Assembly (NCBI GenBank): GCA_910578805.1
Contig: CAJTRS010000013.1
Coordinates: 14,533 to 54,908, forward strand
Length of the DNA: 40,376 nt
Source of the DNA: an uncultured Muribaculaceae bacterium
Lineage (GTDB): Bacteria; Bacteroidota; Bacteroidia; Bacteroidales; Muribaculaceae
Direction: 5' to 3'
The translations under genes were made by a program, and so were the position numbers. Shown one piece after another: positions 25,347 through 34,387 of the stretch. The notes below the pieces were generated by a model. It had not been told where the DNA came from. It saw only the letters and a list, made by a program, of their open reading frames with translations, and ran no database searches. How positions within the stretch are numbered: position 1 is the stretch's first letter; every line of letters starts with the position of its first letter.

Positions 25347-27209
25347 ATGGTAAGTTATCTACAGATAGAAAATCTCACCAAAAGCTACGGTGACCGCATG
25401 CTGTTCGACTCCGTTACATTCGGAGTGAACCAAGGCGACAAAATAGGCATCATAGCCAAGAACGGCACAGGCAAATCCACTCTGCTGCGCATCATAGCCG
25501 GAACGGAATCGCCCGACAGCGGCAATGTCACATTCCGCAACGATCTTCGCACAGCCATGGTGGAACAGACACCGCAGTTTGACCCTCAGTCCACAGTGCT
25601 TGAAGCTTGCTCCGACACCAATTCGGCAGCCGGAAAAGCCATAGCCCGTTACGAAAAAGCCCTTGCGGAAGGAGAGCCGGAAGCCATCAACGCGGCTATA
25701 CACCTTATGGACACGGAAAACGCGTGGGACTACGATGACCGCATAAAACAACTTCTCTACCAACTGCACATAACCGACCTTCAGGCTCAAATGCACACCC
25801 TGTCGGGCGGCCAGCAAAAACGAGTGGCCATAGCACGCGCCATTCTCGACGCACCACAGCTCATAATACTCGACGAGCCTACAAACCATCTGGACATAGA
25901 CATCATCGAATGGCTCGAGGACTATCTCAGACGCCAGAACATGACACTGCTGATGGTCACCCACGACCGTTATTTCTTAGACCGCGTGTGCAACAAGATC
26001 ATAGAGATAGACATGCAGCGGATATTCACCTACGAAGGCAACTACGACTACTATCTGCGCCGACGTCAGGAGCGCATCGACGCACTCGGAGCCGAACTCG
26101 CCAAAGTGAAAAACACCCTGCGAAAAGAACAGGAATGGATACGCCGCCAGCCTCAGGCACGCGCCGGTAAAGCCAAATACCGCATTGACGCCTTCTATGA
26201 CCTCAAAGAAAGGTCAAGAGCCGATTACACCGATAAAAACGTGTCGCTCGACAATCTCGATGCCGGTTACATAGGCTCCAAGATTTTTGAGGCGCGCAAT
26301 ATATCCAAACGCTTTGGCGAGAAGGTCATATTGTCGGACTTCAACTACACATTCTCCCGCTATGAGAAGCTCGGCATAATAGGCAACAACGGCGTGGGCA
26401 AATCCACATTCATCAAGATGCTCCAGGGTATTGTGCCTGCCGACAGCGGTGAATGGAATGTGGGCGAGACCGTGAAATTCGGTTACTACAGTCAGGACGG
26501 CATAGAATTCGACGAAAACAAAAAGGTGATCGATGCCGTTACCGAAATAGCCGATTACATAGTGATCGATGAACGGCACCGCTACACCCCCATGCAATTC
26601 CTGTCACACTTTCTGTTCTCCCCCGCCGACCAACAGAAATATATACACACACTCTCGGGCGGAGAACGGTGCCGGCTGCATTTGGCCACGGTATTGATGC
26701 GTCAGCCCAACTTCCTGATACTCGATGAGCCAACCAACGACCTTGACATAATAACCCTCGGGATTCTCGAGGATTATCTGTGTAAATTCGGAGGGTGCCT
26801 GATTGTGATATCACACGACCGCTTCTTCCTTGACAATATCGTTGACCACCTGTTTGTACTCGAGGGCGACGGACACATAAAGGATTTCCCGGGCAACTAC
26901 AGCGAATACCGAACCTGGGCCGCCGAGAAAGCCAAAGCGGAAGAGAAGAAACCGAAAGCCCAGGAAGAGAAAACAGGCAAACCCAGAGCCGAACGTCAGG
27001 AGAAACTCTCGTTCAAGGAGCGTCGCGAACTGGAGGCACTTACGGAAGAGATCGACAGCCTCAGTCAGGAACGCAAGGAGCTCGACACTCTGTTTGCCTC
27101 CGGAGAGGAGATTGCGGATATTGCCGCTAAATCAAAGCGCTACGATGAACTCTGCTCCCTGCTCGATGAAAAAGAGCTGCGGTGGCTCGAACTGTCGGAA
27201 CGCGAATAA
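25347..27209 (+). CDS. uup: ABC-F family ATPase, Uup-like
   Basis: A 620-aa soluble protein with two ABC ATPase domains and no membrane segments, so it works on ribosomes or nucleic acids rather than as a transporter. Domain 1: Walker A AKNGTGKST (37-45), signature LSGGQQKRVAIARA, Walker B LIILDEPTNHLD. An interdomain linker with charged helices (about 235-300) follows. Domain 2: GNNGVGKST, LSGGERCRLHLA, LILDEPTNDLD. A charged coiled-coil tail (about 530-620) is the feature that distinguishes Uup from EttA-like members. Antibiotic resistance is possible for ABC-F proteins, but the Uup-type tail makes a housekeeping role more likely. It starts 30 bp after sprA and is followed 13 bp later by trkH. 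Confidence 0.92.
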   Translation: MVSYLQIENLTKSYGDRMLFDSVTFGVNQGDKIGIIAKNGTGKSTLLRIIAGTESPDSGNVTFRNDLRTAMVEQTPQFDPQSTVLEACSDTNSAAGKAIARYEKALAEGEPEAINAAIHLMDTENAWDYDDRIKQLLYQLHITDLQAQMHTLSGGQQKRVAIARAILDAPQLIILDEPTNHLDIDIIEWLEDYLRRQNMTLLMVTHDRYFLDRVCNKIIEIDMQRIFTYEGNYDYYLRRRQERIDALGAELAKVKNTLRKEQEWIRRQPQARAGKAKYRIDAFYDLKERSRADYTDKNVSLDNLDAGYIGSKIFEARNISKRFGEKVILSDFNYTFSRYEKLGIIGNNGVGKSTFIKMLQGIVPADSGEWNVGETVKFGYYSQDGIEFDENKKVIDAVTEIADYIVIDERHRYTPMQFLSHFLFSPADQQKYIHTLSGGERCRLHLATVLMRQPNFLILDEPTNDLDIITLGILEDYLCKFGGCLIVISHDRFFLDNIVDHLFVLEGDGHIKDFPGNYSEYRTWAAEKAKAEEKKPKAQEEKTGKPRAERQEKLSFKERRELEALTEEIDSLSQERKELDTLFASGEEIADIAAKSKRYDELCSLLDEKELRWLELSERE

Positions 27210-27222
27210 CCCGGCCCGACCC

Positions 27223-29094
27223 ATGAGTGCACGACAACACGGCATATTGCAACGGTTAAGGCAGGCGGCATGGAAGCGCCGAATGGCCATGATACGGTAC
27301 CGCCACCGCAGCGCCGCATTTCTCCGCGGCTGTTCCATAACACTGTCGGTATTGGCTGCCATGGCCTCCATTCTGTGTCTGATATGCCTTATTATCCATG
27401 CCGGATACGAGCACACGCTTCAGGATTATATCACCATTAAGAAACTGCTCCGCATTTCGCAAGGCATATTCATAGCCAATGTCGCCTTTGCCTATCTGTT
27501 CAGCTTCCGCCGGACCATACGCCGTGCCATGCCCGTGAAATGGATTTCAGATGTGGCCGTGCTGATAACCGCCTTGCCGTGGGCATATCCCCACCCCCGG
27601 AATCCTTGGATTCCATGGCTCGATCAACTGCTGTACTCCAACAAGACACTTTACACCGTGCTGGCCGTATATGCCGTGATCACACTCAGCTACTCTATAA
27701 TCCGGATAGTTGGCAAGCGCACCAACCCGTCACTGCTTCTGTCATGCAGTTTCCTCACTTTCATCATCATAGGCACATTCCTGCTTATGCTCCCAAAATG
27801 CACATACACTGACATCGATTATATCGATTCATTGTTTGTCAGCACAAGCGCGGTGTGCATAACGGGTCTGACCCCTATCGACGTAGCGGCCACATTCACT
27901 CCGTTAGGGCTGCTCATACTTGCAGTGCTCATGCAGATAGGCGCACTCGGCGTCATGACATTCACCAGCTTTTTCGCCTTGTTTTTCAGCGGCAACACAT
28001 CTATTTTCAGCCAGCTCATGCTGAAAGACATGATCTACTCCAAGAGCATGAGCGCACTCATACCCACACTTCTTTACATACTCGGCTTCACCGTGGTCAT
28101 AGAGCTTGCCGGCTCGGTAATGATATTCCTCTCTGTCCACGGCACATTAGGGCTCGGCCTTCCGGAAGAGATTCTGTTTTCGCTCTTCCACTCCATATCG
28201 GCATTCTGCAATGCCGGTTTCTCCAACTTCCCCCAAGGCCTTTCAAATCCGATGCTGCTTGACGGCAACATATCCATATACTGGATAATGACACTGCTCA
28301 TCGTATCGGGAAGTATCGGATTTCCCATTCTTGTCAACTTCAAGGAAGCTTTCGGCTACTACATACGGCGCTCGTGGCGATGGCTCAGGCGCAAATCGCT
28401 TACCGACATCAGGCGCGTGCACATATATAATATGAACACCAAGATCGTGCTGTTCACGTTCTCGCTGCTATTTGTGACCGGAGCCGGGCTTTTCTTCATT
28501 CTCGAATATGACAACTCACTCGCCGGGCTGAGCCTGACAGAGAAGATAACCCAGTCGGTGTTCAACTCAGCCAGCCCGCGCAGTGCGGGATTCTCATCGC
28601 TGCCCCCCGGAGGATTCTTAAATGTTACAATATTGGTCATACTGTTTCTGATGTGGGTGGGAGGAGCCTCCCAGTCCACAGCCGGAGGCATAAAAGTCAA
28701 CACACTGGCCGCAATATGGCTTAACCTGCGAGCCATAGTCACAGGAGAGTCGGCGCCCACCGCCTACCGGCGCAGCATATCGTTAGGCTCCATACGCCGT
28801 GCCAACGCCGTAGTGGCCATATCCGCATTCTCCTACCTCGTGTTCTCCGTACTGCTGTTGACTTTCGAGCCGGAACTTCCGGCCAAAGACCTATTGTTTG
28901 AATCATGCTCTGCCCTGTTCACAGTGGGTTCATCGCTCGGTGTCACACCAGAGTTGTCGGACAAATCGGAGATACTGTTGTGTGTGGCCATGTTTCTGGG
29001 ACGTGTGGGTCTGATATCGCTGCTTACCGGTATGGTCAGGAAATCGCACCGCACAAAAGGCATGTATCCCTCCGATAACATAATCATAAACTAA
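27223..29094 (+). CDS. trkH: TrkH/KtrB family potassium uptake channel subunit
   Basis: A 623-aa inner-membrane protein that conducts K+ with its RCK partner encoded next. Four pore loops are visible, each with the conserved filter glycine: VCITGLTP, FCNAGFSNFP, RSAGFSSLPPG and TVGSSLGVTP. Before the first M1-P-M2 unit there is an N-terminal extension of about 180 residues with roughly four extra hydrophobic helices, longer than in classical KtrB. The start is ATG 27223, 13 bp after the ABC-F stop; an in-frame extension to 27094 would overlap the ABC-F gene and lacks hydrophobic or conserved sequence. It is 22 bp from trkA, so the two form a functional pair. Confidence 0.93.
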   Translation: MSARQHGILQRLRQAAWKRRMAMIRYRHRSAAFLRGCSITLSVLAAMASILCLICLIIHAGYEHTLQDYITIKKLLRISQGIFIANVAFAYLFSFRRTIRRAMPVKWISDVAVLITALPWAYPHPRNPWIPWLDQLLYSNKTLYTVLAVYAVITLSYSIIRIVGKRTNPSLLLSCSFLTFIIIGTFLLMLPKCTYTDIDYIDSLFVSTSAVCITGLTPIDVAATFTPLGLLILAVLMQIGALGVMTFTSFFALFFSGNTSIFSQLMLKDMIYSKSMSALIPTLLYILGFTVVIELAGSVMIFLSVHGTLGLGLPEEILFSLFHSISAFCNAGFSNFPQGLSNPMLLDGNISIYWIMTLLIVSGSIGFPILVNFKEAFGYYIRRSWRWLRRKSLTDIRRVHIYNMNTKIVLFTFSLLFVTGAGLFFILEYDNSLAGLSLTEKITQSVFNSASPRSAGFSSLPPGGFLNVTILVILFLMWVGGASQSTAGGIKVNTLAAIWLNLRAIVTGESAPTAYRRSISLGSIRRANAVVAISAFSYLVFSVLLLTFEPELPAKDLLFESCSALFTVGSSLGVTPELSDKSEILLCVAMFLGRVGLISLLTGMVRKSHRTKGMYPSDNIIIN

Positions 29095-29116
29095 CTTCCA
29101 CCAACAACATATTACC

Positions 29117-29806
29117 ATGCGTTACCTTATAATCGGACTCGGCATCTACGGTTCAAATCTTGCCATTGACCTCACCAAGATGGGTCATGAAGTGATAGGT
29201 GCCGACAGCAATCCATCGATAGTGGAATCGATCAAGGACAATATCTCCACCGCCTATATCATCGATTCAACCGACGAGATGTCACTATCAGCCCTTCCTC
29301 TGAAGAATGTGGACCTGGTGATAGTGGCCATCGGCGAAAACTTCGGTGCGAGTATCCGCACTGTGGCTCTGCTTAAGAAGCTCGGCGTGCCGCATATCTA
29401 TGCACGCGCCATCGACAAGCTGCATGAATCCATTCTGGAGAGTTTCGACATAGAACGCATCATAGCACCCGAACAGCGGGCAGCCGCCGATCTGGTCAAC
29501 GACATGGGCATTGGCGCCCACACCGAATCCATGCGCATCGATGCCGACCATTATGTGCTCAAATTCCCTGTGCCGGAATTTTTCGTGGGTGTAGGATACG
29601 AGTCACTCGATCTGGAAAACGACTACGGACTCAAGCTCATAACAGTATCACGCAAGATATCGCACCGCAATATCATAGGCATAGACCGCGGACGCTATCA
29701 GGTGATCGGTGACCTGTCAGGTGAATCGGTACTCGATGGAGATATACTTACATGCTTAGGCTCGGAAGCCGCCTACAAATCGCTGTTCCGCCACATCAAT
29801 CCGTGA
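29117..29806 (+). CDS. trkA: TrkA/KtrA family RCK regulatory subunit
   Basis: A 229-aa cytoplasmic regulator of the TrkH channel. It has an N-terminal RCK_N Rossmann domain with GLGIYGSN (residues 7-14) and the acidic residue Asp30 that normally binds the ribose of NAD(H)/ATP. A C-terminal RCK_C (TrkA_C) domain covers about 140-225 (FVGVGYESLDLENDYGLKLI, GDILTCLG). It has a single RCK pair, as in KtrA, rather than the doubled form of E. coli TrkA. It lies directly downstream of the channel gene and ends the long series that begins at 15588. Confidence 0.94.
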   Translation: MRYLIIGLGIYGSNLAIDLTKMGHEVIGADSNPSIVESIKDNISTAYIIDSTDEMSLSALPLKNVDLVIVAIGENFGASIRTVALLKKLGVPHIYARAIDKLHESILESFDIERIIAPEQRAAADLVNDMGIGAHTESMRIDADHYVLKFPVPEFFVGVGYESLDLENDYGLKLITVSRKISHRNIIGIDRGRYQVIGDLSGESVLDGDILTCLGSEAAYKSLFRHINP

Positions 29807-29824
29807 GTATCGGAAAATAATCAC

Positions 29825-29832
29825 TAACTTTG
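29825..29832 (+). promoter_or_regulatory. -7 promoter box of the pcrA-nspC-GT2-radC run
   Basis: TAACTTTG is an exact TAnnTTTG match. No TTTG stands at -33. Predicted leader is about 55 nt to the TTG start at 29891. Confidence 0.55.
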
Positions 29833-29890
29833 GTGTGCGAATCCCCAAGCACGGGAATTCATGTGATAACCCCTACTCTGTAATAATTAA

Positions 29891-32221
29891 TTGGAAGAAT
29901 ACTTAGACAAACTCAACCAGCAACAGCGTCAGGCCGTGCTTCACACCGACGGTCCGGCGCTCGTTATAGCCGGCGCCGGGTCGGGCAAGACCCGTGTGCT
30001 CACATACAAGATAGTACATCTGCTCAACACGGGCTACGAGCCATGGCGCATACTCGCCCTTACGTTCACCAATAAGGCCGCACGCGAAATGCGTGAGCGA
30101 ATAGAACAGTTGGTCGGCATCAATGTGGCTTCAAAGATATGGGTAGGCACGTTCCACTCCATATTCGCCCGCATACTCCGCCTCAACGCCGACCGGCTCG
30201 GATTCAAATCCAACTTCACCATCTACGACACCTCCGACAGCAAGTCACTCATCAAATCCATCATCAAGGAGATGGATCTCGATGACAAGATTTACAAGCC
30301 CAACACGGTGATGTCGGCGATATCATCAGCAAAAAACGCGCTCATATCCCCCGACAAATACCTGACTCTTAAAGATGTGATGGAGGCTGACAGACAGGCG
30401 CGGCGCCCGATGATACACGCCATATACCGCCGTTACCGCGACAGGTGTTTCACTTCGGGAGCCATGGACTTCGACGACCTGCTCTATTACACCAATGTGC
30501 TGCTGCGCGACAATCCCGACCTGCTCAACCATTACCGCGAGTATTTCCGGTATGTGCTCGTCGATGAGTATCAGGACACCAACTTTGCCCAGCATGTGAT
30601 AGTGACCCAACTGTGCCAGGAACATGGCAGACTATGCGTGGTGGGCGACGACGCCCAGAGCATCTACTCGTTCCGCGGAGCCAACATAAGCAATATCCTC
30701 AATCTAAAGCAAGCATATCCCGGTTTGCACATATTTAAATTGGAGCAGAACTACCGCTCCACACAGAACATAATAAACGCAGCCAACTCCCTTATAGAAA
30801 AGAATACCCAGCAGATACCCAAAAACGTGTTCTCAAAAAACGCTACAGGCGACCGCATCGATGTGGTACAGTCCTACAGCGATTTCGAGGAGGGATATCT
30901 CGTGGCCAACCTCATATCGCAGCTGAAAATGCGCACTCACGACAGCTATGAGGATTTCGCAATACTATACCGCACCAATGCCCAGAGCCGTATATTCGAA
31001 GAAGCTCTGCGCAAGCGCAACGTACCCTACCGCATATACGGAGGCCTGTCATTTTACCAGCGTAAGGAGGTAAAGGACGCCATAGCCTACTTCAGGCTGT
31101 CAGTAAATCCGGCCGACGACGAAGCCCTTCGGCGCGTAATCAACTTTCCGGCAAGAGGCATCGGCGAGACCACCGTCAACAAGATTCTGCGTTGCGCCAT
31201 AGACCGGAATGTGAGCATGTGGGAGGTAATCTCCAACCTCGAATCCTACAATCCAGGCATAAACTCCGGCACAGCCAGAAAGCTCTCCGGATTCAGCGAT
31301 ATGATCCGGAGTTTCATCGACATGAACGCCTCCGGACACTCGGCCGAAGAAACAGCCGAAAAAATAATACGCGACACATGCATGCTTTCTATGCTGAAAA
31401 CCGAGAGCACTCCGGAAAATCTGTCGAAAATCGAGAACCTCAACGAACTTATGTCCGGTGTAAGGGAATTTATGACCAACCGCACCGAGGAGGGCAACGA
31501 CAATCTGTCGCTCGGAGACTTTCTCGGAGATATATCGCTTGCCACCGATCAGGACACAAGCGATGACAACGACACTCAGGAACGCATCACCCTTATGACT
31601 GTCCATGCAGCCAAGGGACTGGAGTTCAACAATGTGTTTATCGTAGGCGTGGAGGAGGACCTGTTTCCCTCAGCCATGTCGGCCGGTAACCTCAGCGAGA
31701 TTGAGGAGGAGCGCCGGTTGCTGTATGTGGCCATTACAAGGGCACGGAACCACTGCACACTGAGCTATGCGTCATCACGCTATCGCAACGGTATGACGGT
31801 CACATGCTCACCTTCGAGATTTCTGCGCGACATCGATCTGTCATACCTGCATCTGTCGTCAGGCACTTCACTCGCCGGCAACCGGCCGTCTTTTGAGAGC
31901 TACCGCAGTTCCTACCACTCTGCCACGCGGCAAAACCACGAACCTCAACAGCGCAGACTTACACCGCTGTCACGCGCAACATACACAAACCGCTCCGTCA
32001 CACCATCGTCAGGAGCTACCGCTCCATCATCTGACGCAACAATACACTCCGCCTCCACTCTGTCGGAGGGCATGGTGATAGAACATACCCGTTTTGGACG
32101 AGGGACTATACTCAACATCGACACCACACAACCCGAAGCCCGCATCACAGTAAATTTCGACAACACCGGCGAAAGGGTTCTGCTACTGAAATTCGCAAGA
32201 TTCTCGATAACCGGACAATAA
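29891..32221 (+). CDS. pcrA: UvrD/PcrA-type superfamily 1A DNA helicase
   Basis: A 776-aa 3'-5' helicase for repair and removal of stalled RNA polymerase or recombinase. Motifs: Q-motif region LNQQQRQAV, Walker A GAGSGKTR (28-35), TFTNKAAREM, motif II VDEYQDTN, QNYRST, VHAAKGLEF and LYVAITRAR. The C-terminal 60 residues (EGMVIEHTRFGRGTILNID onward) form a Tudor-like PcrA C-terminal domain that contacts RNA polymerase. Start: TTG 29891, because an in-frame stop lies directly before it (29888-29890), the family N-terminus begins exactly here, and no ATG precedes the Walker A motif. It is followed 11 bp later by nspC. Confidence 0.95.
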   Translation: MEEYLDKLNQQQRQAVLHTDGPALVIAGAGSGKTRVLTYKIVHLLNTGYEPWRILALTFTNKAAREMRERIEQLVGINVASKIWVGTFHSIFARILRLNADRLGFKSNFTIYDTSDSKSLIKSIIKEMDLDDKIYKPNTVMSAISSAKNALISPDKYLTLKDVMEADRQARRPMIHAIYRRYRDRCFTSGAMDFDDLLYYTNVLLRDNPDLLNHYREYFRYVLVDEYQDTNFAQHVIVTQLCQEHGRLCVVGDDAQSIYSFRGANISNILNLKQAYPGLHIFKLEQNYRSTQNIINAANSLIEKNTQQIPKNVFSKNATGDRIDVVQSYSDFEEGYLVANLISQLKMRTHDSYEDFAILYRTNAQSRIFEEALRKRNVPYRIYGGLSFYQRKEVKDAIAYFRLSVNPADDEALRRVINFPARGIGETTVNKILRCAIDRNVSMWEVISNLESYNPGINSGTARKLSGFSDMIRSFIDMNASGHSAEETAEKIIRDTCMLSMLKTESTPENLSKIENLNELMSGVREFMTNRTEEGNDNLSLGDFLGDISLATDQDTSDDNDTQERITLMTVHAAKGLEFNNVFIVGVEEDLFPSAMSAGNLSEIEEERRLLYVAITRARNHCTLSYASSRYRNGMTVTCSPSRFLRDIDLSYLHLSSGTSLAGNRPSFESYRSSYHSATRQNHEPQQRRLTPLSRATYTNRSVTPSSGATAPSSDATIHSASTLSEGMVIEHTRFGRGTILNIDTTQPEARITVNFDNTGERVLLLKFARFSITGQ

Positions 32222-32232
32222 ACCCCACCCGA

Positions 32233-33363
32233 ATGAAAGAACAGGACATACCAACACCATTCTATATCATCTACGAAGACAAGCTGCGCCGCAATCTCGA
32301 ACTGATCGACAGTGTACGCCGCCGTGCCGGAGTGGAGATCATAATGGCATTCAAAGCCAACGCCGTCTGGCGCACTTTCGACATAATCGAAGAGTATGGC
32401 TTTAAATTCACGGCATCATCGCTCAATGAACTCACACTCGGCAACAATCACCTCCACACCAAAGCCCACAGCTACTGTCCGGCCTATACCCCGCAAACCA
32501 TCGAGGCATTTTTAGCCGGATCATCGCATATCACATTCAACTCACTGAGCCAGTATGAACGGTTTGGCAAAGCGGCTGCCGAAGCAGGCGTATCGGCCGG
32601 ACTGAGAGTCAATCCGCAATGCTCTGTTATAGAAACCGACATCTACAATCCGGCATTACCGGGATCGCGGTTCGGCGTTACGGCCGACTGCATCGGCGAC
32701 CGTCTGCCCGAGGGGATAGAGGGGCTGCATTTCCACGCACTGTGCGAATCAACATCATATGACCTGGAACGGGTGCTTGAAGCGTTCGAATCACAGTTTG
32801 GCAGGTATCTGTCATCGATCAAATGGGTAAACATGGGAGGAGGCCACCTTATGACCCGTGAGGGCTACGACACTGAACATCTTATATCGGTTCTGACCGG
32901 ATTCAGACATCGCCACCCTGGCATTGAAATAATCCTTGAACCGGGCAGCGCATTCACATGGCGCACGGGCGATCTGATAACATCGGTTATCGACATAGTG
33001 GAGAATCAGGACATAAGCACAGCCATTATAGATGCTTCATTTGCCTGCCACATGCCCGACTGCCTGGAGATGCCTTACAAACCGGCCATCACACAGAGCA
33101 TACCGCCACAAGACGGAGGATATACCTACCGGTTGGGCGGCAACTCATGTCTGAGCGGCGACTTCATAGCCGACTGGTGCTTCCCCGAACCGCTAAAATC
33201 CGGTGACCGTCTGCGCCTTGAGGATATGAACCACTACACCACCGTAAAGACCAATATGTTCAACGGTATATCCCACCCTGCCATAGTGCTGAGCCGCACC
33301 GGCGGCGAGTGCGAATACCTGCGGCAATTTACCTACAGTGACTATGAATCACGAATGAGTTAG
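32233..33363 (+). CDS. nspC: Carboxynorspermidine/carboxyspermidine decarboxylase NspC
   Basis: A 376-aa PLP enzyme of the alanine-racemase-fold decarboxylase group. It removes CO2 from carboxy(nor)spermidine to give (nor)spermidine, the last step of the aspartate-semialdehyde polyamine route used by many gut bacteria. The PLP lysine is Lys41 (MAFKANAVW). Other blocks include LHFHALCES, VNMGGGH, EPGSAFTW and CHMPDCLEMPYKP, the last typical of this family rather than of ornithine or DAP decarboxylases. The partner dehydrogenase (CASDH) is not in the window. It is placed in a tight run between pcrA and a glycosyltransferase gene. Confidence 0.95.
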   Translation: MKEQDIPTPFYIIYEDKLRRNLELIDSVRRRAGVEIIMAFKANAVWRTFDIIEEYGFKFTASSLNELTLGNNHLHTKAHSYCPAYTPQTIEAFLAGSSHITFNSLSQYERFGKAAAEAGVSAGLRVNPQCSVIETDIYNPALPGSRFGVTADCIGDRLPEGIEGLHFHALCESTSYDLERVLEAFESQFGRYLSSIKWVNMGGGHLMTREGYDTEHLISVLTGFRHRHPGIEIILEPGSAFTWRTGDLITSVIDIVENQDISTAIIDASFACHMPDCLEMPYKPAITQSIPPQDGGYTYRLGGNSCLSGDFIADWCFPEPLKSGDRLRLEDMNHYTTVKTNMFNGISHPAIVLSRTGGECEYLRQFTYSDYESRMS

Positions 33364-33385
33364 ACATATTAAAAAAGCCTGCTGC

Positions 33386-34384
33386 ATGCCGAAATATTCA
33401 GTTATAGTACCGGTATATAACCGCATAGACGAAGTGCGTGATCTGCTCGAAAGCCTGTCACACCAGACATTCACCGACTTCGAAGTGATCCTCGTGGAGG
33501 ACGGCTCCACCCTTCCGTGTCGCGAAGTGGCGGATAGCTACCGCGGCCGCGTCGATGTGAAATATTACTATAAAAGCAACGAGGGGCGCTCCATAGCACG
33601 AAACTACGGCATAGACCGCGCACAGGGCGATTACTTCGTGTTTTTCGACAGTGACTGTGTGATACCGCCAGAATATTTCAGCATACTTGATCGCGAGCTG
33701 ACAGACAGTCCGGCCGACTGCTTCGGTGGACCCGACGCGGCTCACGAATCATTCACACCCACTCAAAAGGCCATCAGTTTCGCCATGACCTCGTTTCTGA
33801 CCACCGGAGGAATACGCGGAGGCAAAATGCAGATGGAGAAATTCGTGCCACGCTCGTTCAACATGGGTTACTCACGCAAGGTATATGACGCCGTGGGCGG
33901 ATTCCGCGAAATGTTTTCGGAAGATATTGACATGAGCACACGCATACGCAATGCCGGATTTTCCACACGTCTCATACGTAAGGCATATGTGTATCACAAA
34001 CGCCGGGTAAATCTCATGAAATTCTGGCGTCAGGTTCATGTGTTCGGCATGTCGAGAATCACACTCAAGCTCCTTTATCCAGGCTCACTTAAGTTAGTAC
34101 ATGCCCTACCCGCCATAGCCGTGATAACAGGTCTGATTCTGTCATTGGCCGGCATATTCCTGTCACCATGGTGGTTTCTGCCTTTAGGCATATATGTCGC
34201 GGCCATATTCGTGACGGCACTGACAGACACACGCTCTGCGGGCATCGCATTACGCGCCGTTCCGGCATCTGTAATCCAGATCACCGGCTACGGCACCGGC
34301 TTCATCAAAGCCTATTTCACCTCCATTATACTGGGCCGCGGGCGAAATATCGACAAAGAGATTGCCATGCGTAAAGGTAAGTGA
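33386..34384 (+). CDS. Family 2 glycosyltransferase with C-terminal membrane helices
   Basis: A 332-aa GT-A-fold inverting glycosyltransferase. The N-terminal catalytic domain starts KYSVIVPVYNRIDEV, has LVEDGS, the metal-binding DxD as FFDSDC (Asp88/Asp90), and the catalytic-base region SEDIDMSTRIR. Three hydrophobic segments follow at about 235-310 (LPAIAVITGLILSLAGIFL, WWFLPLGIYVAAIFVTAL, and a weaker third), so it is anchored in the inner membrane facing the cytoplasm. Donor and acceptor are not readable. It stands alone rather than in a polysaccharide locus; it starts 22 bp after nspC and ends 3 bp before radC. Confidence 0.9.
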   Translation: MPKYSVIVPVYNRIDEVRDLLESLSHQTFTDFEVILVEDGSTLPCREVADSYRGRVDVKYYYKSNEGRSIARNYGIDRAQGDYFVFFDSDCVIPPEYFSILDRELTDSPADCFGGPDAAHESFTPTQKAISFAMTSFLTTGGIRGGKMQMEKFVPRSFNMGYSRKVYDAVGGFREMFSEDIDMSTRIRNAGFSTRLIRKAYVYHKRRVNLMKFWRQVHVFGMSRITLKLLYPGSLKLVHALPAIAVITGLILSLAGIFLSPWWFLPLGIYVAAIFVTALTDTRSAGIALRAVPASVIQITGYGTGFIKAYFTSIILGRGRNIDKEIAMRKGK

Positions 34385-34387
34385 TCC

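Noticed and set aside
25347..27209. ABC-F gene as an antibiotic-resistance determinant
   Set aside because: The C-terminal coiled coil and housekeeping context fit Uup better than target-protection ABC-F proteins.
27094..27222. N-terminal extension of trkH by 43 codons
   Set aside because: It overlaps the end of the ABC-F gene in another frame and adds Arg/Asn-rich sequence without conservation.
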